From: an uncultured Bacteroidales bacterium | Lineage (GTDB): Bacteria > Bacteroidota > Bacteroidia > Bacteroidales > FEN-979 | DNA length: 40,713 bases | Assembly: GCA_903959905.1 (NCBI GenBank) | Contig: CAJBYO010000092.1 | Span: forward strand, 1-40,713 | Reading direction: 5' to 3' | Shown: positions 25,086 through 36,238 of the stretch, one piece after another | Position numbering within the stretch: the stretch's first letter is position 1 | How the letters are laid out: the number at the start of each line of letters is the position of its first letter | The notes under the pieces: model-generated | Databases searched by the model: none | The model's input: only the letters and a program-made list of their open reading frames with translations | Told to the model about the DNA's origin: nothing | Position numbers and translations under genes: made by a program

Positions 25086-25104
25086 TTCCGCCCGGATGGC
25101 GGAA
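25086..25104 (-). terminator. Short GC-rich hairpin after the cysteine-peptidase gene
   Basis: Perfect 7-bp stem TTCCGCC/GGCGGAA with a 5-nt loop, 22 nt past the stop of the gene at 25127. No T-tract follows, so termination would need help from the larger inverted repeat just beyond. Confidence 0.4.
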
Positions 25105-25126
25105 AGGATACGCAAATTTGAATCAG

Positions 25127-28100
25127 CTACCGGGTGACGACCAGTTTGAAGGTCTCCACCCTGTCGCCAGCCGAAATTTTAACAAAACACAATCCCGGTG
25201 GCAACGAAGGCAACGTGATCAGATGGCTCCGCTCATCGATATAGGACGTTGTCATAATGTGCTCGCCACGCATTCCATAAATTTCCACCTGGATTTTCCC
25301 ATGGATAGCATCCCCTTTGTACTGCAAAGTAAACACACCGTTTGTCGGGTTTGGATAGATGGAAAACTTCATGGAAGCAGGTTCCGGCAACAGCTGTGGA
25401 TCCTCAACACCGGAAACAACAGCCACCATGGCCGCGGGCAGGCTGCCACAGTATGCGTTTGTGGTAGTAATGTAACCATGGAGGTAACCACCCGGCTGCA
25501 CCGTTGTTCCGTACAGCATGGATATCTTCACTCCTGCAATGAGGTTGACACTTGCACCGGAAGAAACAAGGAATGAAGTACCACCCCCGGCAACAGTAAG
25601 TGTATTTGATGCATCAAAACAAAGATGCAGCGGAGATGGAACAATACCTGTTGCCGTATAATTCACCGGCACAACAATCATGTTGATGATATTGGATGCA
25701 GCAGGATTTCCCGACGGACATGCATAGTTTGACGTTACGATGCAGTAAACCATGTCGTTGTAGGAAGGAACATACGAGTAGGTGGGCAGGCCGGTGCCAA
25801 CATTGGCCCCGTTCACCCTCCACTGGTATGAAGGCGATGCCCCTCCGTTGACAGGCGTTGCTGTGAACGTCACAAAATTTCCCGGAGGCGATGGGTTGGC
25901 CGAAGCAGTTACATTTACACTAACCGGAAGATACGGGTTGACAGTAACCGTGACCCCGCTGGAGGACACAACGGTACCAAGGGCGTCGGTTACATTGCAA
26001 TAGTATGTTGTTGTTGCAGCCGGAGTAGCAACAGGATTGATGATGGCCGGGTTAGATAACCCGGTTGCAGGAATCCACTGGTAGGTATAGCCGGGAAGTC
26101 CGCCGCTGCGAATAACATTCAACTGAGTGGAACTTCCGGCACAGATTGTCCCGGGCGTAGCCGTGGCCGTGGCTGTCAGAGTGGGCACCCAGTCAATAAG
26201 GTTGAATCCGTCGGCATCATACGCTTCACCTGAAAAGCCACCTGTGAAATCAACAAAGTAAACATGGCCGGTGCCGAGCGTTTTTGCAACATTGCTGTTT
26301 CCGCCCCACGTATTTGTCGGGAAACTCGCATTGCGAATGGTAATAACCTGCGCATTGTTAAGTGCCAGCAGGGTTCCGCCCGCCGCACCGTCCTGGAAGG
26401 TACAACCGCGGAAAGCATGGGCCAGGTCGACAATCCCACTGGGGGAAACGTATACCCCGTTGGATCCGGTATTTTTGATCACCGCATACTCAGCTCCGAT
26501 GGTACCATTGGCGTTGATGTTGAACGCATACCTGGAAGTTGAAATATTTGCCCTGACATTGGCTGTGTTAACCGGTGTTCCGATCAGATCAATCCTTCCG
26601 CCGGAGTTCACGTTGAGGCTTTTCGTATCCGCGAGCGTCAGTGTTGACGAAGCGGGCACAACCAACCTCCCTGCGTCATTGACGGTGATATCGCCAAATA
26701 CCGTCAGGTTATATCCGTTGAGGAGGTAATCCCCGTTTTCAACCGCGAGGTGGCCGCCGTACTGGCAGCTCGTATTGCCAACCTGGGTTACTGAATAGCC
26801 GGTCATCTTGTTAATGAACATATTATGAAAGTAACCGGAGGCCCCCGAATAGGTGAGGACTGAGTTGGCTAAACCGTAAAATTCAACCGTATTCTGATTG
26901 GCTGCATTATAGAAGGCGCCACCAGCCTGAACTGTAAAATCCTTAGTCACCGTATGGTACAGTCCCGTAATACCGTCATCCCAGATGCCAGCGGCAATTT
27001 CAATGCTCCCGCGAGCCATAATGTTGTCATTGGTCCGGAACTTCAATGCACTTTTATTAACCGTCAGGTTATTGAAAGTCTCCTCTGTACAGGCAGTTGT
27101 CAGGTACTGATCGGTGCTTCCGTTAAAGGTCACTGTGGAATAATAACCCGGATCAAATCCGTATTCAGTGTAAAATGAAGTATTTGCATTCGTCCAGTTC
27201 TTACCGATATATACCTGCGGACTGTAGGTATCATTTGCGTTAAGACCTGCATCGAAGTCAATTGCCAGGTTTCCTGTAATGGTGAGATCGGCCGGGTCAT
27301 TCAGTTCAACAACGCCATCCATAATGTGAAGGTCGTTGCTGACAGTTACATCCTGCATCAGTTCCAGACCATCAAAGTAGAGATACGTTTTATTCATATT
27401 CACATTGTAGAAAGTTTCCGCAGAGAGAACGTCTGCATCGTTAGCCCCGTTGAACTCAACAGTGGAGGTGCCTTCAGTAAAACCGGCTGTTCCCACAAGG
27501 TTGGTCCAGTTACCCTCAACATACATCGGGTACGTTCCACCACTGAGAACACCAGATTGAATGGTGACATCCCCGTTGATATCTGCTGCAGTGGACACGT
27601 AAATGCTGTTCGTAAGCGGCGCATCGGTCACAGCAGAGGTTTCCCTGTTGCGGATGAACCCGGAACCAACTGCTTCCGGACCGTCAAGCGCACCCTTGTG
27701 AATTAAAATATCATGAAGATACCCGCTGCTGGTCGTGCTTAAAGATCCGTCGGTCGGACCGTAAAATTCAACAGCACCTCCAATTGGTGTATAATCTGAA
27801 CGGTTTACAGAAAATCCCCGTGAGGTCCTGATTGTTCCGCCGGTGATGCTTTCAGTGAACGTATATGCCGGACTGTTGTAGACATATACCCCAACGTTTT
27901 TAAAGTCAAGGATTCCAGCCGACATGGTAACACCCCCGTCAGTAAAATAGGGCCAGTAACTGTCGGAACCATTACCACCGTAAACATTGAACGTGCCGCC
28001 AAAAATATTGAGGTACCCTTTCAGGTCAACCCAGCCGTCGGTATTATACAGGTTGATGGTACCGCCTGCATTGAGGTAAAAGTTGCCCGCTATTGCATCG

Positions 28101-29152
28101 TCGGCAAGGTCGCTGGCGGTAAATGACCCTGAAAGGACATCCACAGCCCCGGCTGTCCAGTCATAACTCTGGCATAGAACATTGGTTCCGTTCGTCCGGA
28201 AGGCACCTCCCAGCGGCTTATCAACCTCCAGCGTGTAAAATGTTTCATTGGAGCAGTACTGATGGTAATTACCCCCGTTGAAAACAACCTTGCCGGTTCC
28301 TTCAAGAAAGCCAACCGTACCAACCGTATTGGTCCAGTTCCCTTTGACGAATATCGGGTAATTGGCCGTGACGAGGTACCCGCTGTTGATGGTCAGGCTC
28401 CCGTTAACCCTCAGGGAGTCGGCAAGTGTTACGCTTCCGGCCGAACTGACAATGACATTATTGAAATAATCCCCGGTATTCAGGTCAACAGTATGCGATG
28501 CCCCGTCAAAGATAAATGTTCCGTAAGGGCAGTAGATATGACCGTAGTTGTACAACTGGCCTTTCAGGACAAGCGGATAATTGGTATTGGAATAAAAGAG
28601 GCTGGTGGCACTCACGTTATAATAGTACCCGTTAATTTTCAGCGTGTCTGATGAGGAAGAACTGAAATAAATATAGCCAGCCGTTTTGTAATTGAGCACA
28701 TTTTTAAATGAACTGCCGGCGTCGTAACTCCTGATATAGGAATATGGGTTGGTTCCCTCAAAGTAAACATATCCGTTGGCCAGGTTCGCTGCAGATCCGG
28801 CCCTGAACTCCCAGTCCGTTTCGACATGGAATCGCCCGCCAGCCGTTATGTTTGCCGTTGATCCCGATTCCCATAACACACTGCCGGTCACGAAAAAGTC
28901 GGCACTTGCACTGGTTTGTTCCACCTGGCCAACGATGACCATGTTGCCGGCAATATTCAGGTCGCCTGCCCCAAGACTTATCTTGCAGCCGGCCCCTATC
29001 GTGATGTTGTTGCAATTCGCCACACCGGAAGCGATCACAGGATAGAAAGTGTACCCCGGATTAATAGTCACATCAATGGTTGACGTGGGTACAAATGCAG
29101 CACTCCAGTTAGCAGGATCATACCAGTCGTTTGACACCATGCCCAGCCACTG
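25127..29152 (-). repeat. Shared chassis, copy 2 (in cysteine-peptidase gene)
   Basis: About 1340 codons, co-linear with copy 1 (18095-22114). Identical or near-identical runs include GGNYHQYCSNETF, AADINGDVTIQSGVL, GCTFQDGAAGGTLL and NANVGTGLPTYSYVPS-type words in the Ig/PKD domain (here VNGANVGTGLPTYSYVPS). The marker order is the same as in copy 1. Confidence 0.75.
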
Positions 29153-31351
29153 TCCCTGGGTTTCAAATTTCACGGTAATATTTGCAGGGTTCGCATCCTT
29201 TGCAAAAATGCACAAACCGTAGTAATCAGTTGCCGAAATTGTTACCCAGAATGATTCACCTAGACCGGCACCGTATGAATCGGCAACAGCAATGTTGTTA
29301 GGTCTTCCACCGTAATACGCAACTCCTGCCGAATTAAACAACGCCATTCCCATATCTGCCGTGCCTGAATTCATCAGCATGGTACATTTATAGTAGCCCG
29401 GAGTCAGGTAAACATCCCACATTTCAACGACATCGCCGGCAGTCCAGGTTTCTGTCATGGGTGTACTGGTGGTAATAATATCCATACCGCCCTCAAACTC
29501 AACCCGGCCGGAACCTGAACCGGAGTACCTGCTTGCTTTGATACCCCTTGCAACTGAAGGGGAATGATTACCGTCAACGACCACGAAGTCAACCGTTGAT
29601 CCTCCATAGGTAGATGAGGCAAGCACGTTTGAGAAATATACATCGTCAAAAAGCGAAATATCCCAATCCTCAGCTGCCACATTGGGCCTCACACCAACTA
29701 CACTCCAATAACCGGAGGTGTTGGTGAACTGGAAATAATCAGGGTCAGTTGATGCTGTATTCCAGATGTCTTCAGTTAGTTCAAGCAAGCTTCCTCCTGC
29801 ATGAAAATCAAAATTGCCGTAACTTCCGTCAGCGGCTTCATTACCGGAAGGATCCAACACTTCAACCCTTACCCTGCCGAGGGTAGAATTCGCGATCCCG
29901 GCAGGAATTCTCCAGTCATAATGACCATCATTGGGTGTATTGTAGGTTATGTAGTGCCATGGGGTGCCCCCGGTTGTTGAATAAGACAACCTCACATAGG
30001 AATCCAGAAGATAATCATAATTCCAGGTGATCTCAAATGCATCGCCGGCATACAGGTCTTCGCCCTGGTTGGGCAATGTAGCGAGATCCGAGTACCTCGG
30101 ATCTCCGTATGGGCTGGTAATACTCACTGCAGCGCCATATTGTCCGCCGGGGATGATCGTTCCCACAAGGTCACAATCGCTGATTGCAAAATAATCATTG
30201 GCTCCCCACCATGTATTGTGTACAATGACCTGGTTCGCATCGGTATACCCCACTCCTGTGCTGGAGTGGCCCGGCGTTCCCATATGGAAGGTTCGCCCCG
30301 CATTAATTTCAGCTTTTGCCCAGGTCCAGTACTGTGCCGTTGTGCCATAGAGATCGGAACCGGAAAAGTTGTAGCCGCGTGCATTAGTTGCATTGAGAAA
30401 TCCAATGAGCCAGCAACAAGAGTTGGTTCCGCCGCCAATTGAATCAGTGCTCATGGCGATGGCAAGTGCCCTTTGCAGATCGGGCACATTTTTATCTGTC
30501 TCACTCTGACCGGCGTCATAACGCTGTAAATGATACTTCACAAGGTTGCCATAATCGCTCGCCGATGTCATGCCCAGATTGTCCCAATATCCGAGTGCCA
30601 TGGAAAAGGCAGTCGGGGTGCAGCCAAAACTCCAGTCATAGAATGGCACAACACCCTCGCTCGGGATCAGATGATCAACCAGCGGTCCGAACGGCTGACC
30701 GTCAAAGTAAGCCTGCCACTCATTGGAGGCGTCAGCCGGTAAAGCCCACAACCCCGGTTTATCATATTTGGCCAGGGCGATGGTTTTGAACTCTTCTTCC
30801 GTATAAACTTCTATGGGAGGACAAACCTTCACATAAACCTTTTCATCCCCAGCTTTGTAACAGTACCATTTTGCCAGGATGTTCATCAAATATACCCGGT
30901 ACAGCTCGCAATCCTGACCGTTCAGTTTTGCCTTTGCCAGTTCACGGATTTCCTTTCCGTAGGCATATTCGTCGGAGACAACTTTCGAAAACCGTAACAG
31001 GGGTGTGGAAATTTTTGTGGCCGAAACAAGCATGCTGCCATATTCACCTTCCAGCCAGCGATCGGAAATCTCCGACCCGGTTGATGCCTGTGCACATCTT
31101 TGCATCAGGATCTCCTTGTTTGGGAATGGCTGACCGATGGAGAAGTTGCAGGAGTAACCGATCAGTTCGTCCTGAATGGAATAAAGTGGCATTGGTTCAT
31201 CAGGGAAAGTAATCCCCCAGATAACCGACGCCCGGGAATTGGCAAATTGCCTTACAGTCTCAAGAGGGACCTCCTTGTTCTGGGCAAATGTGAATTGCCC
31301 CGTAAACATAATACCAAAAAGTAAAAATCGTGCAATTTTTTTCATGGCCAT
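25127..31351 (-). CDS. Giant T9SS-secreted C39/papain-like cysteine peptidase with repetitive chassis
   Basis: 2074 residues; ATG 31345 (MKKIARFLLFG) is an equally likely start. After the signal peptide (ending FAQ) a pro-region-like segment (about 25-225) precedes a peptidase domain (about 225-410). Cys244 is in the GCTPTAFSMALGYWD motif, His362 in GHSSTGVGYT and Asn379 in VHNTWWG, a papain/C39-type Cys-His-Asn triad. Next come a beta-sandwich (about 410-515, with DGHYDWRIP) and a pre-peptidase-C-terminal-like segment (about 520-730). The shared chassis begins at residue 734 (QWLGMVSNDWYDPANWS). It ends with Ig/PKD-like domains, a CFDAS domain and a T9SS sorting domain (SIYPNPTNGVFTL ... KLVVTR). 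Surface or secreted proteolysis is inferred; substrate unknown. Confidence 0.88.
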   Translation of the reverse strand: MAMKKIARFLLFGIMFTGQFTFAQNKEVPLETVRQFANSRASVIWGITFPDEPMPLYSIQDELIGYSCNFSIGQPFPNKEILMQRCAQASTGSEISDRWLEGEYGSMLVSATKISTPLLRFSKVVSDEYAYGKEIRELAKAKLNGQDCELYRVYLMNILAKWYCYKAGDEKVYVKVCPPIEVYTEEEFKTIALAKYDKPGLWALPADASNEWQAYFDGQPFGPLVDHLIPSEGVVPFYDWSFGCTPTAFSMALGYWDNLGMTSASDYGNLVKYHLQRYDAGQSETDKNVPDLQRALAIAMSTDSIGGGTNSCCWLIGFLNATNARGYNFSGSDLYGTTAQYWTWAKAEINAGRTFHMGTPGHSSTGVGYTDANQVIVHNTWWGANDYFAISDCDLVGTIIPGGQYGAAVSITSPYGDPRYSDLATLPNQGEDLYAGDAFEITWNYDYLLDSYVRLSYSTTGGTPWHYITYNTPNDGHYDWRIPAGIANSTLGRVRVEVLDPSGNEAADGSYGNFDFHAGGSLLELTEDIWNTASTDPDYFQFTNTSGYWSVVGVRPNVAAEDWDISLFDDVYFSNVLASSTYGGSTVDFVVVDGNHSPSVARGIKASRYSGSGSGRVEFEGGMDIITTSTPMTETWTAGDVVEMWDVYLTPGYYKCTMLMNSGTADMGMALFNSAGVAYYGGRPNNIAVADSYGAGLGESFWVTISATDYYGLCIFAKDANPANITVKFETQGQWLGMVSNDWYDPANWSAAFVPTSTIDVTINPGYTFYPVIASGVANCNNITIGAGCKISLGAGDLNIAGNMVIVGQVEQTSASADFFVTGSVLWESGSTANITAGGRFHVETDWEFRAGSAANLANGYVYFEGTNPYSYIRSYDAGSSFKNVLNYKTAGYIYFSSSSSDTLKINGYYYNVSATSLFYSNTNYPLVLKGQLYNYGHIYCPYGTFIFDGASHTVDLNTGDYFNNVIVSSAGSVTLADSLRVNGSLTINSGYLVTANYPIFVKGNWTNTVGTVGFLEGTGKVVFNGGNYHQYCSNETFYTLEVDKPLGGAFRTNGTNVLCQSYDWTAGAVDVLSGSFTASDLADDAIAGNFYLNAGGTINLYNTDGWVDLKGYLNIFGGTFNVYGGNGSDSYWPYFTDGGVTMSAGILDFKNVGVYVYNSPAYTFTESITGGTIRTSRGFSVNRSDYTPIGGAVEFYGPTDGSLSTTSSGYLHDILIHKGALDGPEAVGSGFIRNRETSAVTDAPLTNSIYVSTAADINGDVTIQSGVLSGGTYPMYVEGNWTNLVGTAGFTEGTSTVEFNGANDADVLSAETFYNVNMNKTYLYFDGLELMQDVTVSNDLHIMDGVVELNDPADLTITGNLAIDFDAGLNANDTYSPQVYIGKNWTNANTSFYTEYGFDPGYYSTVTFNGSTDQYLTTACTEETFNNLTVNKSALKFRTNDNIMARGSIEIAAGIWDDGITGLYHTVTKDFTVQAGGAFYNAANQNTVEFYGLANSVLTYSGASGYFHNMFINKMTGYSVTQVGNTSCQYGGHLAVENGDYLLNGYNLTVFGDITVNDAGRLVVPASSTLTLADTKSLNVNSGGRIDLIGTPVNTANVRANISTSRYAFNINANGTIGAEYAVIKNTGSNGVYVSPSGIVDLAHAFRGCTFQDGAAGGTLLALNNAQVITIRNASFPTNTWGGNSNVAKTLGTGHVYFVDFTGGFSGEAYDADGFNLIDWVPTLTATATATPGTICAGSSTQLNVIRSGGLPGYTYQWIPATGLSNPAIINPVATPAATTTYYCNVTDALGTVVSSSGVTVTVNPYLPVSVNVTASANPSPPGNFVTFTATPVNGGASPSYQWRVNGANVGTGLPTYSYVPSYNDMVYCIVTSNYACPSGNPAASNIINMIVVPVNYTATGIVPSPLHLCFDASNTLTVAGGGTSFLVSSGASVNLIAGVKISMLYGTTVQPGGYLHGYITTTNAYCGSLPAAMVAVVSGVEDPQLLPEPASMKFSIYPNPTNGVFTLQYKGDAIHGKIQVEIYGMRGEHIMTTSYIDERSHLITLPSLPPGLCFVKISAGDRVETFKLVVTR

Positions 31352-31522
31352 GGTTGTTTAAGGTTACTAACATATTTGAAGAGAATATATATTTAATCAG
31401 CTTGGTTTACTGATACCTTCATGCTCATGAAAACACGATATACAGGGAACAATTATACAAAATAAACAAGACAAATGCAAGCATTTTCCATTACAATTAC
31501 ATCACGGGATCCTTAAATCTGT

Positions 31523-34500
31523 TTACTTACTAACAATCAGCTTTATAGTTTCAGCGTGATCCCCTGTTACAACTCTGACAAAATACAATCCGGCAGGAAG
31601 ATCTGAGACATTGATGCTTGTTTTAAGTTGATTGAACAATTGGTAAGTACGTAAACGTTCGCCACGCATACTCAATATATCAACATGCACAGTGCCTTCC
31701 GGCAGTCCGGCCTTCTGCATCAGTGTAAAGTATCCGGTAGTCGGGTTAGGGTAAATGGAGAACCCAATTTCAGGTAACCCTTTTTCTGATGGCATCGCTT
31801 CTGTCCCTTCCCCACCAGGTAAAACAACGGATACCATGGAGGGCGGCAAACTTGCGCAATAGCTGTTTGTTGTCGTAATGTAGCCATGCATATATCCGCC
31901 TGGGTGCACGGTCGTCCCATACAGGTATGAAATCTTCAAACCAGCGATCATGGTCGCTCCGGCTCCTGACTGGACGTTGAACGGACCGGCCGGACCGGCC
32001 ACGGTGACCGTTTCTGATGCATCAAAACAGAGATTCAGTGGCGATGGAACGATGCCGGTTGCCGTGGTGTTGACAGGTACGATCACCATGGTGATCATAT
32101 TTGAAGTAGCAGGATTTCCCGACGGACAAACATAATTGGAAGTTACCACACACGTTACCTCATCTCCGTTAGCAGGGATATAGGCGAACATAGCTGATAC
32201 CGGACCGTTTACGCCATTTATTTTCCATTGATATGAGGGGGAGGATCCGCCGTTTACCGCATTGGCTATGAACATCACGAAATATTCCGGGGGTGAAGGG
32301 TTGGCTCCTGCGGTGATGGAAACGCTTACAGGAAGCACAGGATTGACCGTAAGCAGGATGCTGCTGATTGCAGTGGTGCCCAGTGCATCGGTTACCGTAA
32401 CGTAGTAGGTTGTGGTCGTCAGTGGGGTAGCCACCGGATTGCTGATCGTGGAATTTGACAACCCGGCAGATGGGCTCCATGCGTAAGTGAAAGCGGCCAT
32501 TCCGCCCGTGCGGATAACATTCAACTGCGAACTTGTTCCGGCACACAGCGTTCCCGGTGTGGCCGTGGCTGTTGCAGTTAATGCCGGGATCCAGTCTATC
32601 AGGTTATACCCGTCGCCATCATGATCCTCTCCTGAGAAGATGCCTGAGAAATCCACAAAGTAAACATGGCCGGTTCCAAGTGTCTTTGATACATTGGTGC
32701 TTCCGGGCCCGGCATTGGTCGGGAATACGGCATTGCGCACCGTCAGTATCTGGCTGTTGTTGAGCACCAGTAAAGCTCCTCCGGGATAACCATCCTGAAA
32801 CGTACATCCCGTGAATGCATGCGCCGGATCAACGACACTTCCGGGAGCAACATAAACCCCATTCGGGCCTGTGTTCCTGAATGTGCAATAATCAGCAGCG
32901 ATGGTTCCTCCCGGATTCACGTTGAAATTATATGTAATCGTCCCTACATTTCCACGAATATCAACCTGGTTGCCCGATGTCCCTGATATTTCAATTATTC
33001 CTCCGCTGTTTACATTTAAAGTCCGTGACCCTGCCAACCGCAGGTCAGATCCTGCCGTAAGACTCAGTGTACCTCCATCATTGATATTGACATCCCCAAA
33101 AACATGAAGGAGGTATCCATTCTGGTCATATATTCCCAAATTGATGGTGAGGTTGCCGGCATACTGACAACTTGTATTGCCGACCTGGGTTACATGAGCC
33201 CAATCACCTTTATTTATCACGAGGTCATGAAAATATCCTGTAGTGCCTGAATAGCTAAGGAACGAATGCTCCATGCCCAGGAATTCGACCGTATTCTGCG
33301 GGGTTGCGTTGTAGAATGCACCTGCAGGTGCCACCGTGAAATCATGGTATAACTGATGTGTCAGCCCTGTTGTATTATCTTCCCAAATACCATTCTGGAT
33401 CAGGATATTCCCATAACTTCGTGTATTGTCATTGGGTCTGAATTTCCCGGAACTTTTATCAATGACCAGGTTGTTAAAATCCTCATGCAGACTGGCGGTT
33501 GAAAGGAATTGGTCTGCAGTGCCAATGAATTTAACGGTGGAATGATCTCCCGGCTCAAAACCATAGTTGACTGAATGGCTGGTATTATAATTAGTCCAGT
33601 CACCCCCTATGCTGATGGTCACCTCCGCAGCTTCATTGGCATTCACGCCCGCTCCGTTTGCAATCATCAGGTCATTCCCGATAATGAGGGCTGAACCGCC
33701 ATTCAGTTCAAATGATCCGTCAATGAGGGTCAGGTCATTGGTAACATTCATCGTTGTATATCCGGCAAGTTCCAGCGCTGTAAAATTGATATTGGTTTTC
33801 GCAACAACCACGTTATAGAAAGTCTCATTGGTCGTAATATCGGCATCGCCGGCCCCGGTAAAATAAACAGTTTTACCATTTTCAATAAAACCTCCCGGGC
33901 CAACATTGTTGGTCCAGTTTCCTTCTATATATATATCAAAGGTTTCACTGTTCAACCGACCTGAACTGATCAGCAGATCATTCTTCACGGTAATGTCAGT
34001 CATTAGGCCCAAGTTACCGCTGATTTCCAGATCGTTGAAATAATTTCCCGCACTGCAATAGATGGCGGCCTCACCTGACGCAGGATGAGTACATTTCACA
34101 AGGCCACCTGTGGGGTGGAAGGTTCCGGCATATATGGCGCCGAAAGCTAATCCTGTTATGATCGTCCCTCCGCTGATGGCGGTAACCGCGGTGGGCCGAA
34201 TAGAAATACTGTTTCTGGTAATTTCAAATTTACCGCTGGTCATGTTGAAGATTCCGCCCAAATCCTGCCATGGTGATCCTGTAATCGGGGCATCACTGGT
34301 AAATGAACCGCCGGTGATATTCAACTCCCCTGTCACAGGCATGCTAAAGGTTCCATGAACCAGGGCGGTGCCGGCGTTCACATTCAACTTTCCTGTCAGG
34401 GTAAAATCCGAAAAATTATTCAGCAGGTGTCCGCCGGCAGTCATATCCATTTCCCCGGCACTTTGAATGACAAGATTACCGTCTACCGTCAGGCGCTTGC

Positions 34501-36238
34501 TTTGCATGTGAAACTGGTTGCCCGCATTAACCATCATCGTACCTGCAACCCGCATTGTATCCGTGGAAGAAGCATGTATAAACACATCGGACGAGGGGCC
34601 TGCAGGTTTCCCGATCACCAGGTTGCCAAACCTCGCATTCGCATCATCACACCGGATTATTGAAGCCAGTGTTTTATCAAAAACCACTGTATTTCCTGTG
34701 CCCAGACTGGCATTTGTCCCATCTTGAAACGTCCAGTCACTTCCCGCGAGGATAACACCGGAGGTAATAATGTCGTTGGAACCTGGCTGCCAGGTGATAT
34801 CGCCAAGCACGACCAGGCTATCGGCGGAGCTGCTCATCTGGAGCGTTCCGGCACCCACATTAACATTCTCATTTACCGTAATTTTATATCCACCAAGCAA
34901 CAGTCTGCCAGCCGAAATAGTCAGGTTTTTGCATACCATGTCATAGAATTCAGGCCTTGCATAGGTTCCCGCCCCTTTAACCACCACGTCATTGAAGGGG
35001 CAACTCTCCTGGATCGTTTGAACATTGGCAGTTTTGCCGAGAAAATGAACAATGGAAGACGTTCCGGCGTTAAATCCAACCGTAGTGGAAGGTATCGGGT
35101 TACTGTCGTACCAATCCTCCATGCTGTAGATCTCAACATCAGGATCGTTGGCATTCAGGCCGGCCCCTACTGAAATCATCAACTGGTTGCCGATGTGCAG
35201 CCTGCTGCCGGGATTCATTTCCATGGTGCCGTCGGCAATATTCAGATTTGCCGTAACAGAAACCGAATCATTGACTTCCACACCATCGAGGCTCGCATAT
35301 GTTTTATCAATTAAAAGGTTGTAAAACGTTTCATCTGTCAGAATATCGGATGGCCCGGAGCCTTCGAAGGTAACCTTGCCTGTTCCTTCTGCAAATCCGG
35401 CTGTTCCGACAATGTTTGTCCAGTTGCCCCGGATCAGGATCGGATAATTATTGGTAACCAGCGCCCCGCCATCAATGGTCAGGTTGCCACGAACCCTCAG
35501 TGAATCTAAAAGTATCGCATCCATGGCCGGACGGATGACGATGTTGTTGAAATAGTCGCCGGTATTCAAATCGATGTTTTGCGAAACGCCGTCAAATATA
35601 AATGTACCGGCAGCACAATAGATATGACCGTAATTGTATAGTTGCTGGTTAAGGACAATAGGATAAGTGCTGGCAGAATAGAACAAACTGGTCGGATTCT
35701 GATTACTGTAGTAGCCGGTAATGTTCAGGGTGTCCGTGGATTCACTGCTGACATTCAAATAACCGCCGGTTTTGGAATTGAGTACGCTTCTGAACCAACA
35801 GTTGGCCTCATAACTCCGGATATAGGATGTTGTTCCGCCGGTAAAATAAACATATCCGTCATCCAGTTGCGCATTCGAGCCATTCCTGAATTCCCAGTCG
35901 CCATCGACATACATTTTGCCGTTGGCGGTGAAACTGGCGGAAGATCCTGCTTCCCAGTATACACTCCCTGCAACATCAATAACTCCGGCTGCATTCGTCA
36001 ACCCCAACTGGCCATAAACTGTCATATTGCCCGCCACGTTAAGACCGCCGGCAGCGACAGACATGTCTGCTCCTGACTGTATGGTGATATCATTGCAGTA
36101 GGCATCGACGGAATTGATTGAAAGGGAGTACAATGTTCCGTAAGGGATCGTTACGTTGGCCGCAGATGTTGGAACGGTATAATCATCCCAGTTTTGCGCG
36201 GTGTACCAGTCTGATGACAACTCACCGGTCCAGCGCCC
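31523..36238 (-). repeat. Shared chassis, copy 3 (extended and rearranged)
   Basis: About 1570 codons from the second start motif (GRWTGELSSDWY) to the sorting domain, some 230 codons longer than copies 1 and 2. It carries an extra central stretch (IQESCPFNDVVVKG to PAGEAAIYCSAGNY-like region) and lacks the YHQYCSNETF module, which is found upstream in the same gene (around 37400). This suggests duplication and module shuffling. Confidence 0.65.

Noticed and set aside
25043..25576. 177-codon ORF on the plus strand opposite the cysteine-peptidase giant
   Set aside because: Antisense shadow of the 3' end of a well-supported gene; no domain, and its first part lies in the intergenic inverted repeat.
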